Positions 10,943-20,591 of a stretch of DNA of 64,000 bases are shown here, one piece after another; position 1 is the stretch's first letter; the number at the start of each line of letters is the position of its first letter. Origin of the DNA: Acinetobacter albensis (lineage in GTDB: Bacteria; Pseudomonadota; Gammaproteobacteria; Pseudomonadales; Moraxellaceae); NCBI RefSeq assembly GCF_900095025.1, contig NZ_FMBK01000015.1:1-64000 (forward strand). Direction: 5' to 3'. The notes under the pieces are model-generated. The model made no database searches, was not told the DNA's origin, and saw nothing but the letters and a program-made list of their open reading frames with translations. Made by a program: the position numbers and the translations under genes.

Positions 10943-12157
10943 ATGAATCGTAAATGGATGAACAAAACTTTATTGGCTTTGAGTATTCAAATGACAATTG
11001 GGGTTGTGTATGCAGCAGAAGATCCTGCACTTGGAGAATATGAGGTTGTAGAGCAACAAGACGTTGCTTCTACACCATCAAGTTCTGAAACTCTAGCAGC
11101 ATCGCCCACGTTTGCAAAAAGTGAGGCAGCAGATCAGAAAAATACTGATACTGTGGCAGCACCATCACAATCTGAAACTCTTGCACAAACCGAAGTTCAA
11201 CCTGTAGATGAGCGTTCACAAGCTTCTTCTGCCTTACAGCAGCAAGAAGGTGATGCCAGTAAAGAAGCCAATTTACAAGAAGTTTTCACCTCAAATGAAA
11301 GACAGTATTCATTGATCAAAAAGGGTGAAATTTCATCTTTTTATGATATTGATTATACGTATTATCGTGATACTCAAATTGATGCGGAAATGGCGAAAGG
11401 TCAGCTATATCAACTTCGAGTTCAAGAGAATGCAACCCATTCTATTACTAATAATTTTACTGCACAGTATGGTGTTTTAGATAATTTAACATTTACTGCT
11501 TCATTGCCCCTCGTGGCTAAAACAGATTTATTAAAAGATACTTCTACAGCAGGATTGGGTGATATTTCTTTTGGTGCGCGTTGGGAACCTTTCCCTTTAA
11601 AAGCGGGAAGACTGCCACTGATTTTATTTGGTAATGTATCGACTAAAACGGGTGATAGCCCTTATGAAATTAATGCCACAGAGGATTTATCAACAGGTAA
11701 AGGTTATTACTCTGCTGGCGTAGGTGCAAGCACGCGTAAATATATTGATCCAGTAGTGCTGTTTGCTTCTGTTTCTGCCAATTATGGTTTTAAAGAATCT
11801 GGCTTAAATCAGAAGCGTGGTTCACGTATTATTGATGAATTTGAACCTGGAATCAGTGGTGGTTTTGCCTTTGGTTTTGCTTATTCATTTAATTATGATG
11901 TATCTATGACCATGTCATATCAGCAAAGTTTTAATACCGGTTCTGAGTTCACTTATAACACTAATGGCATAATTGAATCATATTCGCCTGCTGATCAAAC
12001 CAGCTCTACACTCGGAATTTCGTTGGGTGTTCGTGTTTCACCAGAAACGATTGTGAATGGCACAGTGGGTATTGGATTAACGGAGGATGCACCAGATGTT
12101 TCTCTAGGTCTATCTTTCCCGCTTGATATTTTAGGCTTCGGCAAGAAATTACGCTAA
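10943..12157 (+). CDS. filC: FilC-like outer-membrane beta-barrel protein
   Basis: 404 residues. A signal peptide (about 1-25, ending VVYAA) is followed by an acidic, Gln/Ser/Thr-rich, low-complexity linker (about 30-115) containing two related SETLA repeats. From about residue 120 to the end, regular amphipathic strands with Gly and aromatic residues resemble transporter-type outer-membrane barrels. The C-terminus is GKKLR rather than a terminal aromatic, which is unusual for a BAM-assembled barrel. The SD GTAGGATG precedes the ATG. It starts 46 bp after filB and 12 bp separate it from filD, so they form one operon. Substrate unknown. Confidence 0.78.
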   Translation: MNRKWMNKTLLALSIQMTIGVVYAAEDPALGEYEVVEQQDVASTPSSSETLAASPTFAKSEAADQKNTDTVAAPSQSETLAQTEVQPVDERSQASSALQQQEGDASKEANLQEVFTSNERQYSLIKKGEISSFYDIDYTYYRDTQIDAEMAKGQLYQLRVQENATHSITNNFTAQYGVLDNLTFTASLPLVAKTDLLKDTSTAGLGDISFGARWEPFPLKAGRLPLILFGNVSTKTGDSPYEINATEDLSTGKGYYSAGVGASTRKYIDPVVLFASVSANYGFKESGLNQKRGSRIIDEFEPGISGGFAFGFAYSFNYDVSMTMSYQQSFNTGSEFTYNTNGIIESYSPADQTSSTLGISLGVRVSPETIVNGTVGIGLTEDAPDVSLGLSFPLDILGFGKKLR

Positions 12158-12169
12158 GAGGGTAGTCGT

Positions 12170-13834
12170 ATGTACACAATTCGACTTCGCCCGCTAGCTG
12201 TAGCAATTATATTATCGGGTTGTTCAAGTTTGTCTTTTGCTCAATTGGGCACTAACTTATCAGTTGATATTCGGTCACTCAGTATGGGTAATGCTGTTAC
12301 AGCAGACCCACCTGGGATTAGTGCCATTCATTTTAACCCTGCAGCTTTAACGAAAATTGAAGGTTTACAAACCGATGTGCAGGGAATTCTAGCAAATTTT
12401 GATGTAAAAAGAGAATTTTCAGTTCCTCAGGGGTTTAATGTCTTTGGCTACTCTGACGATCCCTTAGTCTGTAACGATGGTCCAGAAGTCGCGGCCGATA
12501 TTTGTACTGATTTTAAAGGAACCGTCAATGGGGATGTAGAATACGTTAGCCTGTACGTTCCCATTTTAAAGAAAATGGTCGATTTGGGTGAAGGTATTCC
12601 GATGGTCGCTCCGACTGCAGGTATTGCTTATAATCCTCCTGGTTCAAAAACCACATTCGCAACTGCAATTTATGCACCCTTAGTTGCTGGTTTTGGTACA
12701 GAAAATGGAAATGCTGGTAACTACATGGGGCAACAAGTTGCTTTAGAGCGCATTACCTATTTATCACCTTCTATTGCCTATGAGGTCAATGACCATTTAT
12801 CTATCGGTGCTTCCGTAGGTATGTCCTATCAAGCGATTGGACTCAAAACAGATTTACGTTTTCCCAATGAGTTAATTGGGATGTTGCGAATGATTGATGA
12901 GGTGGTTTGTACTCCTTTTAAAGAAAATCAAGATATTATTACCGACATTTTATTGCTGGGCATATGTAATACAGAAGAGGGTATGAATCCCTTTGGTCGT
13001 TTTGGACAAATGCAGGTTGCGTTAGAACAATCCTTAAGTCCAAGTTATAATTTGGGTGTACTGTGGGAACCGACTGAAGACTTTAGCTTTGGTATGGTGT
13101 ATCAAAGTTCTGCGAAAATGCGTTTAAAGGGTAAATACCATATTGATAATGCGAAAGCGCCTCGTGAGTTAATCAAAGGATTGATGTCTTCACCTACAGG
13201 ACAAATTCTTGCTGCGATTCTCGGCTTTCCAAACTCTATTCCTGCCAGTGAATCTGGTTTGGTTTCAATGGACTTTGAATATCCTGCGCATTTTCAAACG
13301 GGTATAAAATATAAAATTCTACCTGATTTGCAAGTAAATTTTGATATAGGATGGACCGATTATCGGGCTTGGGATAAGTTCAAGTTTGAATTTGACAGAC
13401 AAATTTCAGCTTTAAAAATTGCAAAATTACTTTCTGAAAATATTGGTGATGCGTCTTTGGCCTTACCTCTGGAATTTACTTCTCCATGGAATTTTGGTAT
13501 TGGTTTCGAATACTCAGCCACAGATCGTTTAAAGTTACGTGCAGGCTATGAGCCACGTACCAGTGCAATTCCTGATAATAAACGTAATACCATGATTCCT
13601 ATTAACAATGCACAATTGTTTGGATTGGGTGTAGGGTATCAATTTGATGCAGATACTGATTTAGATTTATCTATCGGATTTTTACGCAGTCGAGATAAAA
13701 TTCCAGCGAATACCAGTAGCTTAGCAAACCAAACAGGTGTCAATAATATTTTATTAAATCCATATGCGGGTTTAAATATTAAAACCGATACTAAAGTCAC
13801 GATTCTAGGATTGAACTATAGAACACGATGGTAA
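12170..13834 (+). CDS. filD: FilD-like OmpP1/FadL-family outer-membrane protein
   Basis: 554 residues of the FadL/TodX/OmpP1 family, outer-membrane barrels that move hydrophobic compounds inward. Signal peptide about 1-24, then an N-terminal hatch region with the family-typical SMGNAVTADPPGISAIHFNPAALTK pattern, whose core NPAA motif is clear. Barrel strands continue to the C-terminal RTRW, ending in an aromatic as expected. An oddity: the signal region also contains an LSGC lipobox-like stretch at residues 15-18 ahead of the likely signal peptidase I site SFA-Q. Long loops with Cys pairs (about 97-111, 244-263) are present. It overlaps filE by 7 bp. Confidence 0.85.
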   Translation: MYTIRLRPLAVAIILSGCSSLSFAQLGTNLSVDIRSLSMGNAVTADPPGISAIHFNPAALTKIEGLQTDVQGILANFDVKREFSVPQGFNVFGYSDDPLVCNDGPEVAADICTDFKGTVNGDVEYVSLYVPILKKMVDLGEGIPMVAPTAGIAYNPPGSKTTFATAIYAPLVAGFGTENGNAGNYMGQQVALERITYLSPSIAYEVNDHLSIGASVGMSYQAIGLKTDLRFPNELIGMLRMIDEVVCTPFKENQDIITDILLLGICNTEEGMNPFGRFGQMQVALEQSLSPSYNLGVLWEPTEDFSFGMVYQSSAKMRLKGKYHIDNAKAPRELIKGLMSSPTGQILAAILGFPNSIPASESGLVSMDFEYPAHFQTGIKYKILPDLQVNFDIGWTDYRAWDKFKFEFDRQISALKIAKLLSENIGDASLALPLEFTSPWNFGIGFEYSATDRLKLRAGYEPRTSAIPDNKRNTMIPINNAQLFGLGVGYQFDADTDLDLSIGFLRSRDKIPANTSSLANQTGVNNILLNPYAGLNIKTDTKVTILGLNYRTRW

Positions 13835-15072
13835 ATAAATTGAAAAAATTGAAAAGGATTTCTTTAAGAAAAACGATACTTACATTATGTTTGATGCAAG
13901 TATCTGTTTCATATGCAGGTGAGTTTTATACCATTATTGGACCTGATGGGCGGCCAATAGTGGTGCAACAACCGAGTCAGCCAAAAATTAAAAAAATAGA
14001 AGTGATGCAGTCAAAACCTAGCGTTGCAATCACATCAGAGAAAAAGCAGCAAGACAGTAATCATAAAGAAACTTATCCACAAAAAGACCTTCAAGAAAAT
14101 ATACCACCAGCAGTGGCCTCTATTCCTGAACCTGAAATAAAACGGAAGTCTCCTCAAGTAGCGGTAATTCAAGAGCCGTTAGTAAAACCTGTGAAAAAAA
14201 CGACAATTGACAAGATTAAAAAAGAACCTTATCCGCAGATTCCTGTAAAGTCGCAGCCAGTTCAACCGCTACAAACAGTTACACCGATTAAAGTCGAGCA
14301 GAAGCAGAAAAAAACTGAAACTCAGGTGATTACTTCAACTGTACAACAAGATAGAAATTCACAAGCGAGTGATGCTTTTGTCATTATTGATGATGAAAAA
14401 TATATTAAAAATGAATATTTAGAAGATAAAGAGTTTAATTTAGAAGGTAAGAAGCGTTTTTATGCCATGCCTGAAGGAGTGATTGATATCAAGCATGGTG
14501 CAACACGTTTGCAACTTGTTGAAAGAGAAAAAGGGGTGAGTCAGTCCATCCTACAATCACTTTTTAAGAAAAATCAAAAACAAGATACTGGACCGATTAC
14601 TTTATCTTCCACTTATTATCGAATATCACAACAAAATGCTATAAATGGCTTAGGGCAACAATGTTTTCAAGATAAAAAAATTAAAAATGCCAAAGCTGTG
14701 AGTTTGAATAAAGAAGTCAATATTTGGCCTCGTGCACCACTCAAAGACCAATTTGACTTTGAGATTGTCAAAATATCTGATGCAATTCAAAATATTCAAA
14801 TTAACTCTTATGCTTCACGCCAACAGAATCCAACATTTTATTGGCCATTTGTGGTTTTTTTGGATGCACAGGGCTGTGTACTTGAAGGTGCTGGTGGCTT
14901 TAAAAATCATGATACCGCTGCTTCCTTTCGCTCTCATGAAAAAATTGAAGGCGTAATTCATGTGCCTGTTAACAGTCAATATTTATTATTAACACCTTTG
15001 GCCAGTGCCATAGATTTAGAAAATAGAGCACTGACCAATCACGGTCAATTGAAATTAATTGCAATTCGCTAA
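13828..15072 (+). CDS. filE: FilE-like periplasmic proline/lysine-rich protein
   Basis: No domain recognised. A Lys/Arg-rich N-terminus and hydrophobic segment (about 12-30, ending SVSYAG) give an export signal. Then comes a short conserved-looking YTIIGPDGRPIVVQQP, followed by about 120 residues rich in Pro, Lys, Gln and Val. This resembles the periplasm-spanning section of TonB-like proteins. A C-terminal globular part (about 185-414) has aromatic strands and two Cys. The layout suggests a periplasmic connector between inner and outer membrane components. It overlaps filD and is followed at once by filF. Named from cluster order only. Confidence 0.7.
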   Translation: MVNKLKKLKRISLRKTILTLCLMQVSVSYAGEFYTIIGPDGRPIVVQQPSQPKIKKIEVMQSKPSVAITSEKKQQDSNHKETYPQKDLQENIPPAVASIPEPEIKRKSPQVAVIQEPLVKPVKKTTIDKIKKEPYPQIPVKSQPVQPLQTVTPIKVEQKQKKTETQVITSTVQQDRNSQASDAFVIIDDEKYIKNEYLEDKEFNLEGKKRFYAMPEGVIDIKHGATRLQLVEREKGVSQSILQSLFKKNQKQDTGPITLSSTYYRISQQNAINGLGQQCFQDKKIKNAKAVSLNKEVNIWPRAPLKDQFDFEIVKISDAIQNIQINSYASRQQNPTFYWPFVVFLDAQGCVLEGAGGFKNHDTAASFRSHEKIEGVIHVPVNSQYLLLTPLASAIDLENRALTNHGQLKLIAIR

Positions 15073-15094
15073 AGCTATAAAAAGAGAATTTAGG

Positions 15095-17044
15095 ATGAAA
15101 AATAAATATTTATTACCTTTTGCACTCACCAGTCTAATGGCTGCTTTAAGCGGTTGTGGTGGAGAAAGTGCCAATGTTGTCCCTGAAGAATATGACTCGA
15201 GTACCGAAAATGGTGCTTGTACGATAGGCACAGAAGGATGTGTGCAGTTCGCTTTAGATTATCCAATTGACGGATTAAATTTCACTTGTAGCAGTGACAC
15301 GATCAATAGCTTTATTTCTATTATGAGTTTAAATAATGGTGCTGCAACGGGGAGTTGTCGAGTTGGGGATAAAGTGTCTTTCTTCATCAAAAGTGAAAAA
15401 GATAAAAAAATTAATTTGGGTGTAGTCGATTTAAATTCAATTGCTTTAGTCAGTACTGCTCAACCGCCACGCTTAACTATTTTAGATATTGCAATTGGCA
15501 TGACCAATCAACCTGCTGCTGCTTTATCCCAAGATGATCCAACCGTCAAAGTAGCCATGAAATTAGCCAAGATTTTTCAGGCTTTGGCATTACAAGACAG
15601 TAAAATTGTTGAACCTACAGATGTTCAAGTGCTTTATATTACTGATGCAATGCGAACCAAATTAGATCTGATTTTAAGTTCAGTGACAGCACAACAAATT
15701 ATTAACGATCAATATATTGGGATTATTAAGCCTTGGGTTGATGTTTCAGTAATTAGCGATGATCAAGCTTTTGAAGTGGTGAAAAAACTCATTACAATTT
15801 CAAATGCAGCCGTTTACCAACCTGAATTTTCATTATTCTCAACCAGCGGTGCATTTGGTAATTTATTGTCAGGTTCTGATGGTTTGGTGGGCTGTAACAA
15901 AGAGGATTGTACTCCGACAACGAACAGTTCTATTCAATATCTCTTTGGGCATTTCTTGTTGATTACCGACCGACAAGGTTATACTTTCGGCAGTGGATTA
16001 CAGTGGAAAGGGCCTATGACAGGCTCATTATCGACCATCAGTGGAATAAATGCTGAATTAATACGCAAAGTAAAACCTGTCCGTATGACAGCGCAAGCCC
16101 AATCACATTGGATTAATCCAGTGAATAAAAGAATTGATCAAAACTATCAATTTGATATTGCAGATGTTAATTCACAACCTTTAGTTGTGACTCAAGGCAG
16201 ATTGTATAATGATTATATGATTGCGGGGAAAGAGAATTTTTATAAATTACTCACGAAGAAAACCACAGTGAGTGCTGAAGATCGTAAAGATTTTGGGAAA
16301 TGGCAACAGAATTTTACAACAGGTGAAGTTTATAAAGGGTCATTAGATTTATATAAAATTTTCCCAATTACTTATTTAGATAAAAGCGTTTTTAAATCTG
16401 TAAATAATGTGAAAGTAGGCGAGAGCTATGTTTTTCCTCTGTATGCAGATTTGACGTTTAAATTTACAGATACGACGGTACCCGAAGTGAAACTGGGTAT
16501 TGTGATTGATGAAAATGGTGATATTCGCTCGAATATGAAGTCCGGCTTTACAGACAATGATATGTCTACTTCAAATAATGCATGTACTGAAAACAACTTT
16601 GATCGTACAACATTTATAGATGGTAATGATGTGCAGCAATATCGCTTAGGAACAGTGGCACGAGCCTTTACTGAGAATAAAACCATTTCTATGCGTATGG
16701 TTTTAGCCAATGATGTTTTTAAGAAAATAAATGGTGCTTTGGTTGGCATGAACACTACCATTAAAACTTCAACTGAATCTTCTGGTGCAGATGTCGTCAT
16801 TGGAGGGGCACTTTTAAACTTATCCGAATTATTAAAAGTGAATAATGGACAAGCTGTAATCAGATTTAAACAATCAGATGGTAGTACTGATGTTAAATGG
16901 GGCAGTAGCTTAGCCAGTTTCCAAGGTGTTTATAATACCAATAATAAAGATGCAGTAACGCCTGCGGATACCGCTTTGGCGCAATTAAATGGCGGAAATT
17001 TAGAGCTTAAATTAGCATCATGTTATGGTGTAAAAATGAAGTAA
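15095..17044 (+). CDS. filF: FilF-like large lipoprotein
   Basis: 649 residues from the ATG at 15095, preceded by TTAGG. An upstream ATG at 15059 lies inside filE and would destroy the signal. The signal peptide ends in the lipobox ALSGC (Cys21), so the product is a lipoprotein. With Gly-Gly-Glu after the Cys, outer-membrane retention is likely. The mature part is Ser/Thr/Asn-rich with several Cys, no repeats and no recognised domain. It is the last gene of the fil operon, followed by a strong terminator. Surface exposure is possible but not shown. Confidence 0.75.
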   Translation: MKNKYLLPFALTSLMAALSGCGGESANVVPEEYDSSTENGACTIGTEGCVQFALDYPIDGLNFTCSSDTINSFISIMSLNNGAATGSCRVGDKVSFFIKSEKDKKINLGVVDLNSIALVSTAQPPRLTILDIAIGMTNQPAAALSQDDPTVKVAMKLAKIFQALALQDSKIVEPTDVQVLYITDAMRTKLDLILSSVTAQQIINDQYIGIIKPWVDVSVISDDQAFEVVKKLITISNAAVYQPEFSLFSTSGAFGNLLSGSDGLVGCNKEDCTPTTNSSIQYLFGHFLLITDRQGYTFGSGLQWKGPMTGSLSTISGINAELIRKVKPVRMTAQAQSHWINPVNKRIDQNYQFDIADVNSQPLVVTQGRLYNDYMIAGKENFYKLLTKKTTVSAEDRKDFGKWQQNFTTGEVYKGSLDLYKIFPITYLDKSVFKSVNNVKVGESYVFPLYADLTFKFTDTTVPEVKLGIVIDENGDIRSNMKSGFTDNDMSTSNNACTENNFDRTTFIDGNDVQQYRLGTVARAFTENKTISMRMVLANDVFKKINGALVGMNTTIKTSTESSGADVVIGGALLNLSELLKVNNGQAVIRFKQSDGSTDVKWGSSLASFQGVYNTNNKDAVTPADTALAQLNGGNLELKLASCYGVKMK

Positions 17045-17052
17045 TTTTGAAT

Positions 17053-17084
17053 AAAAAAAGCTCATCCATGGATGAGCTTTTTTT
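17053..17084 (+). terminator. Bidirectional intrinsic terminator after filF
   Basis: A7-GCTCATCC pairs perfectly with GGATGAGC-T7 around AT. It can also serve the convergent Nudix gene. Confidence 0.85.
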
Positions 17085-17112
17085 ATACTTTATAACCGTC
17101 ATTTTTTTAAAA

Positions 17113-17667
17113 TTAGCCCGTATGATCTAAACGTGAACCTAATGTTTCCAAATGCATGTCAAAAGTATTGTTTTTTCTATCCGCAAAATAATGTTTTAGT
17201 GTGTGTTCTACACTTGGGAACGCCAATTCAGACCATGGGATTTCATGTTCTTCAAAGAGTCGACATTCGATACTTTCTTCACCTGCACCAAATGCCCCAT
17301 TGATTAAATTGGCTTTAAATAAAACATAAATTTGACCAATGCGTGGAATATTGTACATACAATAAAGATGTTCAATTTCTACTTCTGCCTCTGCTTCTTC
17401 TCGTGTCTCACGAGCAGCACCTTGTTCCATGGTTTCAAATAATTCCATATAACCCGCTGGAAGTGTCCACAAACCGTAACGCGGTTCAATGGCTCGACGG
17501 CAAAGTAAAACTTTATTCTCCCAAAGTACCAGTGCGCCACAAATAACTTTAGGATTGATGTAATGAATATTGCCACAATCTGTACAAACACGACGCAATT
17601 GATGGTCGCCTAGTGGAATTTTTTCCGTTGTTTTATGTCCACAAATTACACAGAAATTCATATTCAT
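17113..17667 (-). CDS. Nudix hydrolase with N-terminal zinc ribbon
   Basis: A two-domain Nudix protein. The N-terminal zinc ribbon (CVICG and VCTDCG, residues about 5-30) is followed by a Nudix fold. The box runs from LPAGYMELFETMEQGAARE into TREEAEAE and keeps the REXXEE core. Zinc-ribbon Nudix proteins often hydrolyse ADP-ribose, NADH or FAD-type dinucleotides, but the substrate cannot be read here. Several in-frame ATGs cluster at the start. I chose 17667 because it begins just before the ribbon, while starts up to 17721 add a hydrophobic stretch with no good SD. Confidence 0.85.
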   Translation of the reverse strand: MNMNFCVICGHKTTEKIPLGDHQLRRVCTDCGNIHYINPKVICGALVLWENKVLLCRRAIEPRYGLWTLPAGYMELFETMEQGAARETREEAEAEVEIEHLYCMYNIPRIGQIYVLFKANLINGAFGAGEESIECRLFEEHEIPWSELAFPSVEHTLKHYFADRKNNTFDMHLETLGSRLDHTG

Positions 17668-17786
17668 CATCAATGATAAAGGTATGATCAGCATAACTGA
17701 AAAATCGAACTTTAGCATCATTTCTATCTTTTGGAAGAAAAATTCAGCTATGATGAATCAAAGAAGAAATAATGGAAGAATAACGT

Positions 17787-18404
17787 ATGGATGATGATTC
17801 ATTAACTCAATTATTACAGCAGAGATTACGTTTTTCTCCACGGGTTAAACCTGCTCAAGCGGCTGTATTAATTGCTATTACCAATGAATCCAATCCCAAG
17901 GTTTTACTAACACGCCGTTCTATTTATCTTTCAAATCATGCCGGCGAAGTATCATTTCCAGGTGGAAAAAGAGATCCTCAAGACACCAGTAATATCGTTG
18001 TGGCGTTACGTGAAGCCTATGAAGAAACAGCATTAAATCCCTTCGATGTGCAATTGATTGGTGATTTGCCAATGCAAAAAGCACGTAATGGAATGTTAGT
18101 CAAACCTGTGGTTGGATTGATTCCACCTGAAGTCAAATTAATTGCTCAACCTACCGAAATTGATCGGATTTTCTTTGCTTCATTAAGTAGCTTGATGAAT
18201 GCACCTCCTATTCCCTATGAAGTACGTTATGCCCATCAATCTTTATATTTTCCCAGTATGCGAGTGGAAAATGAGATTGTTTGGGGATTAACAGCTCGTA
18301 TGCTGGTTTCACTTTTTCAATATGGATTGAATTATCAAAAGGAGTGGCCTTTTTTATTAAATTCACCTGCTTTTCGTATAAATAAAACAAAACGTGATGA
18401 ATAA
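17787..18404 (+). CDS. CoA pyrophosphatase, NudL-type Nudix hydrolase
   Basis: 205-residue Nudix protein of the CoA-pyrophosphatase (YeaB/NudL) group, expected to cleave CoA and derivatives to 4'-phosphopantetheine and 3',5'-ADP. The UPF0035-type motif around LTRRSIYLSNHAGEVSFPGG precedes the Nudix box GGKRD...ALREAYEET, and both are intact. It is divergent from the preceding zinc-ribbon Nudix gene and 23 bp from the carbonic anhydrase homologue, so probably cotranscribed with it. Confidence 0.88.
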   Translation: MDDDSLTQLLQQRLRFSPRVKPAQAAVLIAITNESNPKVLLTRRSIYLSNHAGEVSFPGGKRDPQDTSNIVVALREAYEETALNPFDVQLIGDLPMQKARNGMLVKPVVGLIPPEVKLIAQPTEIDRIFFASLSSLMNAPPIPYEVRYAHQSLYFPSMRVENEIVWGLTARMLVSLFQYGLNYQKEWPFLLNSPAFRINKTKRDE

Positions 18405-18427
18405 GCTCAGAAAAGGAATAGAGAAAA

Positions 18428-18958
18428 ATGTTGTATAAATTTAAAGGGCATACCCCACAAGCTTTACATCAACCTTGGGATGGTTGGGTTGCAGACAATG
18501 CAATAGTCATCGGCCAAGTAGAAATGGGTAGGCAAGTCAGTGTTTGGTTTGGTGCTGTTATTCGAGCAGATAATAGTAAAATAAAAATTGGTGACTTGAC
18601 CAATGTGCAAGAAAATGCAGTGTTACATACCGATGCTGGAATTGAAATGCAGATAGGCAGTTATGTCACGATTGGACATCAAGCGATGCTGCATGGTTGT
18701 ACCATTGGAGATAATACGTTAATTGGCATTAATTCGGTCATTTTAAATCATGCAGTGATTGGTAAGAATTGCATTATCGGGGCAAATGCATTAATTCCTG
18801 AAGGCAAGGTCATTCCAGATAATTCAGTCGTGATGGGATCACCGGGGCAAATAGTAAAAACTTTAGAGCCTGCCGATGAAATTAAGCTGAAAATGTCCGC
18901 GCTGCATTATGCAGAACATTTTAAGAATTTTCAGAACTTAGAAAGAGTTGAACTGTGA
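18428..18958 (+). CDS. Gamma-carbonic anhydrase family protein
   Basis: 176 residues of left-handed beta-helix hexapeptide repeats (GDLTNVQENAVLHTD, IGHQAMLHGCTIGDNTLIG), the YrdA/PaaY group of gamma-class carbonic anhydrase homologues. The three metal-ligand histidines are recognisable in VLHTD, IGHQAMLHG. Enzyme activity varies in this group and cannot be predicted. The AAAGGAATAGAG region provides the SD. An intrinsic terminator follows. Confidence 0.88.
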   Translation: MLYKFKGHTPQALHQPWDGWVADNAIVIGQVEMGRQVSVWFGAVIRADNSKIKIGDLTNVQENAVLHTDAGIEMQIGSYVTIGHQAMLHGCTIGDNTLIGINSVILNHAVIGKNCIIGANALIPEGKVIPDNSVVMGSPGQIVKTLEPADEIKLKMSALHYAEHFKNFQNLERVEL

Positions 18959-18974
18959 TTTGATGACTTTATTC

Positions 18975-18999
18975 AGCCAAGCAAATGCTTGGCTTTTTT
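18975..18999 (+). terminator. Intrinsic terminator
   Basis: AGCCAAGCA (18975-18983) pairs with TGCTTGGCT (18986-18994), then T5. Confidence 0.8.
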
Positions 19000-19088
19000 G
19001 TATTCCTCAGATGGAAAATCTCGCCTAGTGCGGATGAGTGGAGTATCATATGCATCGTTTTTTACATTTAAATTAATTAAGGTCGTGC

Positions 19089-19754
19089 ATGAAATTGCTG
19101 GCGTTGGAAACTGCCAATGAGCAGTGTTCCGTCTCTATTGTAGATGAAACCCAAGAATTGTTTTTCCAATTAGATGCGCGAGCAAAAGCACAAACGCAAA
19201 CGATTCTCCCGATGATTGATCAGGCATTTAAACAGCTTGGCCTATCTGCATCTGAATTAACGGCGATTGCCTTTAGTCGCGGTCCCGGTTCTTTTAGTGG
19301 TGTCCGAATTAATGCAGCTGTGACTCAGGCATTGGCATGGGCAAATGATCTTCCGGTCGTTCCTGTTTCAAGTTTACAAGCACTTGCACAAGCAGCTTAT
19401 CGGGTGCTGGGATTAAAATCAGTTACGGCCGTACTCGATGCACGAATGCAGGAAGTATATATTGCGAGTTTTGAGCTTGATCAACACGGCATTATGCAAG
19501 CAGTAGATGAAGAGCAACTTCTGAATTATAGCAATGCAAGTCAAGTGGTTCAGTTTGAAATAGTCGGTTCAGGTTCAGCTTTAATTCAGCCTGAACAAAT
19601 ACAATACAAAGACTTAAGTGCGACTGCGCAAGATATTGCTACCATTGCTCGCTTAAACGTGCAACAACAAAAATGGGTCAGTGCTGAACAAGCATTACCT
19701 GTGTATTTACGTGATAATGCTTGGAAAAAAATTCCAGAACAGGGCAAATCATAA
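19089..19754 (+). CDS. tsaB: tRNA threonylcarbamoyladenosine biosynthesis protein TsaB
   Basis: Pseudo-ATPase partner of TsaD needed for t6A37 of ANN-decoding tRNAs. The 221 residues have the ASKHA-type N-terminus MKLLALETANEQCSVSI and the characteristic SRGPGSFSGVRI signature. The length is normal. uppP begins 12 bp downstream. A YciO/Sua5-type protein is encoded at 58149-58766, far from this gene. Confidence 0.96.
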   Translation: MKLLALETANEQCSVSIVDETQELFFQLDARAKAQTQTILPMIDQAFKQLGLSASELTAIAFSRGPGSFSGVRINAAVTQALAWANDLPVVPVSSLQALAQAAYRVLGLKSVTAVLDARMQEVYIASFELDQHGIMQAVDEEQLLNYSNASQVVQFEIVGSGSALIQPEQIQYKDLSATAQDIATIARLNVQQQKWVSAEQALPVYLRDNAWKKIPEQGKS

Positions 19755-19766
19755 TTAGGATTTTCT

Positions 19767-20591
19767 ATGGATCTTTTACTGCTGCTCAAAGCGGCAATTA
19801 TGGGTATTGTTGAAGGTATTACCGAATTTTTACCAATTTCGAGTACTGGACATTTAATTCTCGCTTCGGAACTGATGAATTTCTGGACCAAAGAAAAAAG
19901 TGATGTATTTGTGATTGCCATTCAAATGGGGGCAATTGCAGCAGTGATTTATGAATACTGGGCACGTCTTTGGGGTGCAGCAACGGGTATGTTTACCGGA
20001 GAACCGAAAGGTCGCCGTTTAGGGTTTAGCCTGATTATGGCTTCAATTCCGATTGTGTTGATTGGACTGACTTTGGGTCAATCCATCAAAGAGCTGTTGT
20101 TTAACGACATTGCCGTGGCGATTGGTTTAATTATCGGTGGTTTAATTATTATCTGGATTGAAAAAAATCCACCTGTTGTTAAAGCACAAGAAGTGGAAAA
20201 TATTAGTTATAAAGAAGCCATTTGGATTGGTTTAATCCAAGTATTATCACTGATTCCTGGGACTTCACGCTCAGGAGCAACGATTATTGGGGCGATGTTT
20301 TTAGGCGTATCCCGTAAAGCAGCCACTGAATTTTCATTCTTCTTGGGCATTCCAGTCATTATTGGTGCAGGTCTTTTAGATTTATATCAAAGTTATGATG
20401 TGTTCAAGACTAATCAAGATTGGCTGGTGCTTGCTACAGGAACGCTTGTTTCATTTATATCTGCCTTAATTTTAATTCGAGTGTTGGTGGCGTATGTTGC
20501 AAAGCGTGATTTCATGATTTTCGCTTGGTATCGTATTGCTTCAGGCCTCCTCATTTTACTCTTTGCATTGACAGGCTGGAAATTATGGTAA
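19767..20591 (+). CDS. uppP: Undecaprenyl-diphosphatase UppP/BacA
   Basis: Integral membrane phosphatase that recycles undecaprenyl pyrophosphate to the carrier lipid used for peptidoglycan and surface polysaccharide. Overexpression is known to give bacitracin resistance. 274 residues with about eight membrane segments. The catalytic motifs [14 protein letters not shown] near the N-terminus and [10 protein letters not shown] near residue 170 are both intact. It overlaps rsmJ by 7 bp. Confidence 0.97.
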   Translation: MDLLLLLKAAIMGIVEGITEFLPISSTGHLILASELMNFWTKEKSDVFVIAIQMGAIAAVIYEYWARLWGAATGMFTGEPKGRRLGFSLIMASIPIVLIGLTLGQSIKELLFNDIAVAIGLIIGGLIIIWIEKNPPVVKAQEVENISYKEAIWIGLIQVLSLIPGTSRSGATIIGAMFLGVSRKAATEFSFFLGIPVIIGAGLLDLYQSYDVFKTNQDWLVLATGTLVSFISALILIRVLVAYVAKRDFMIFAWYRIASGLLILLFALTGWKLW

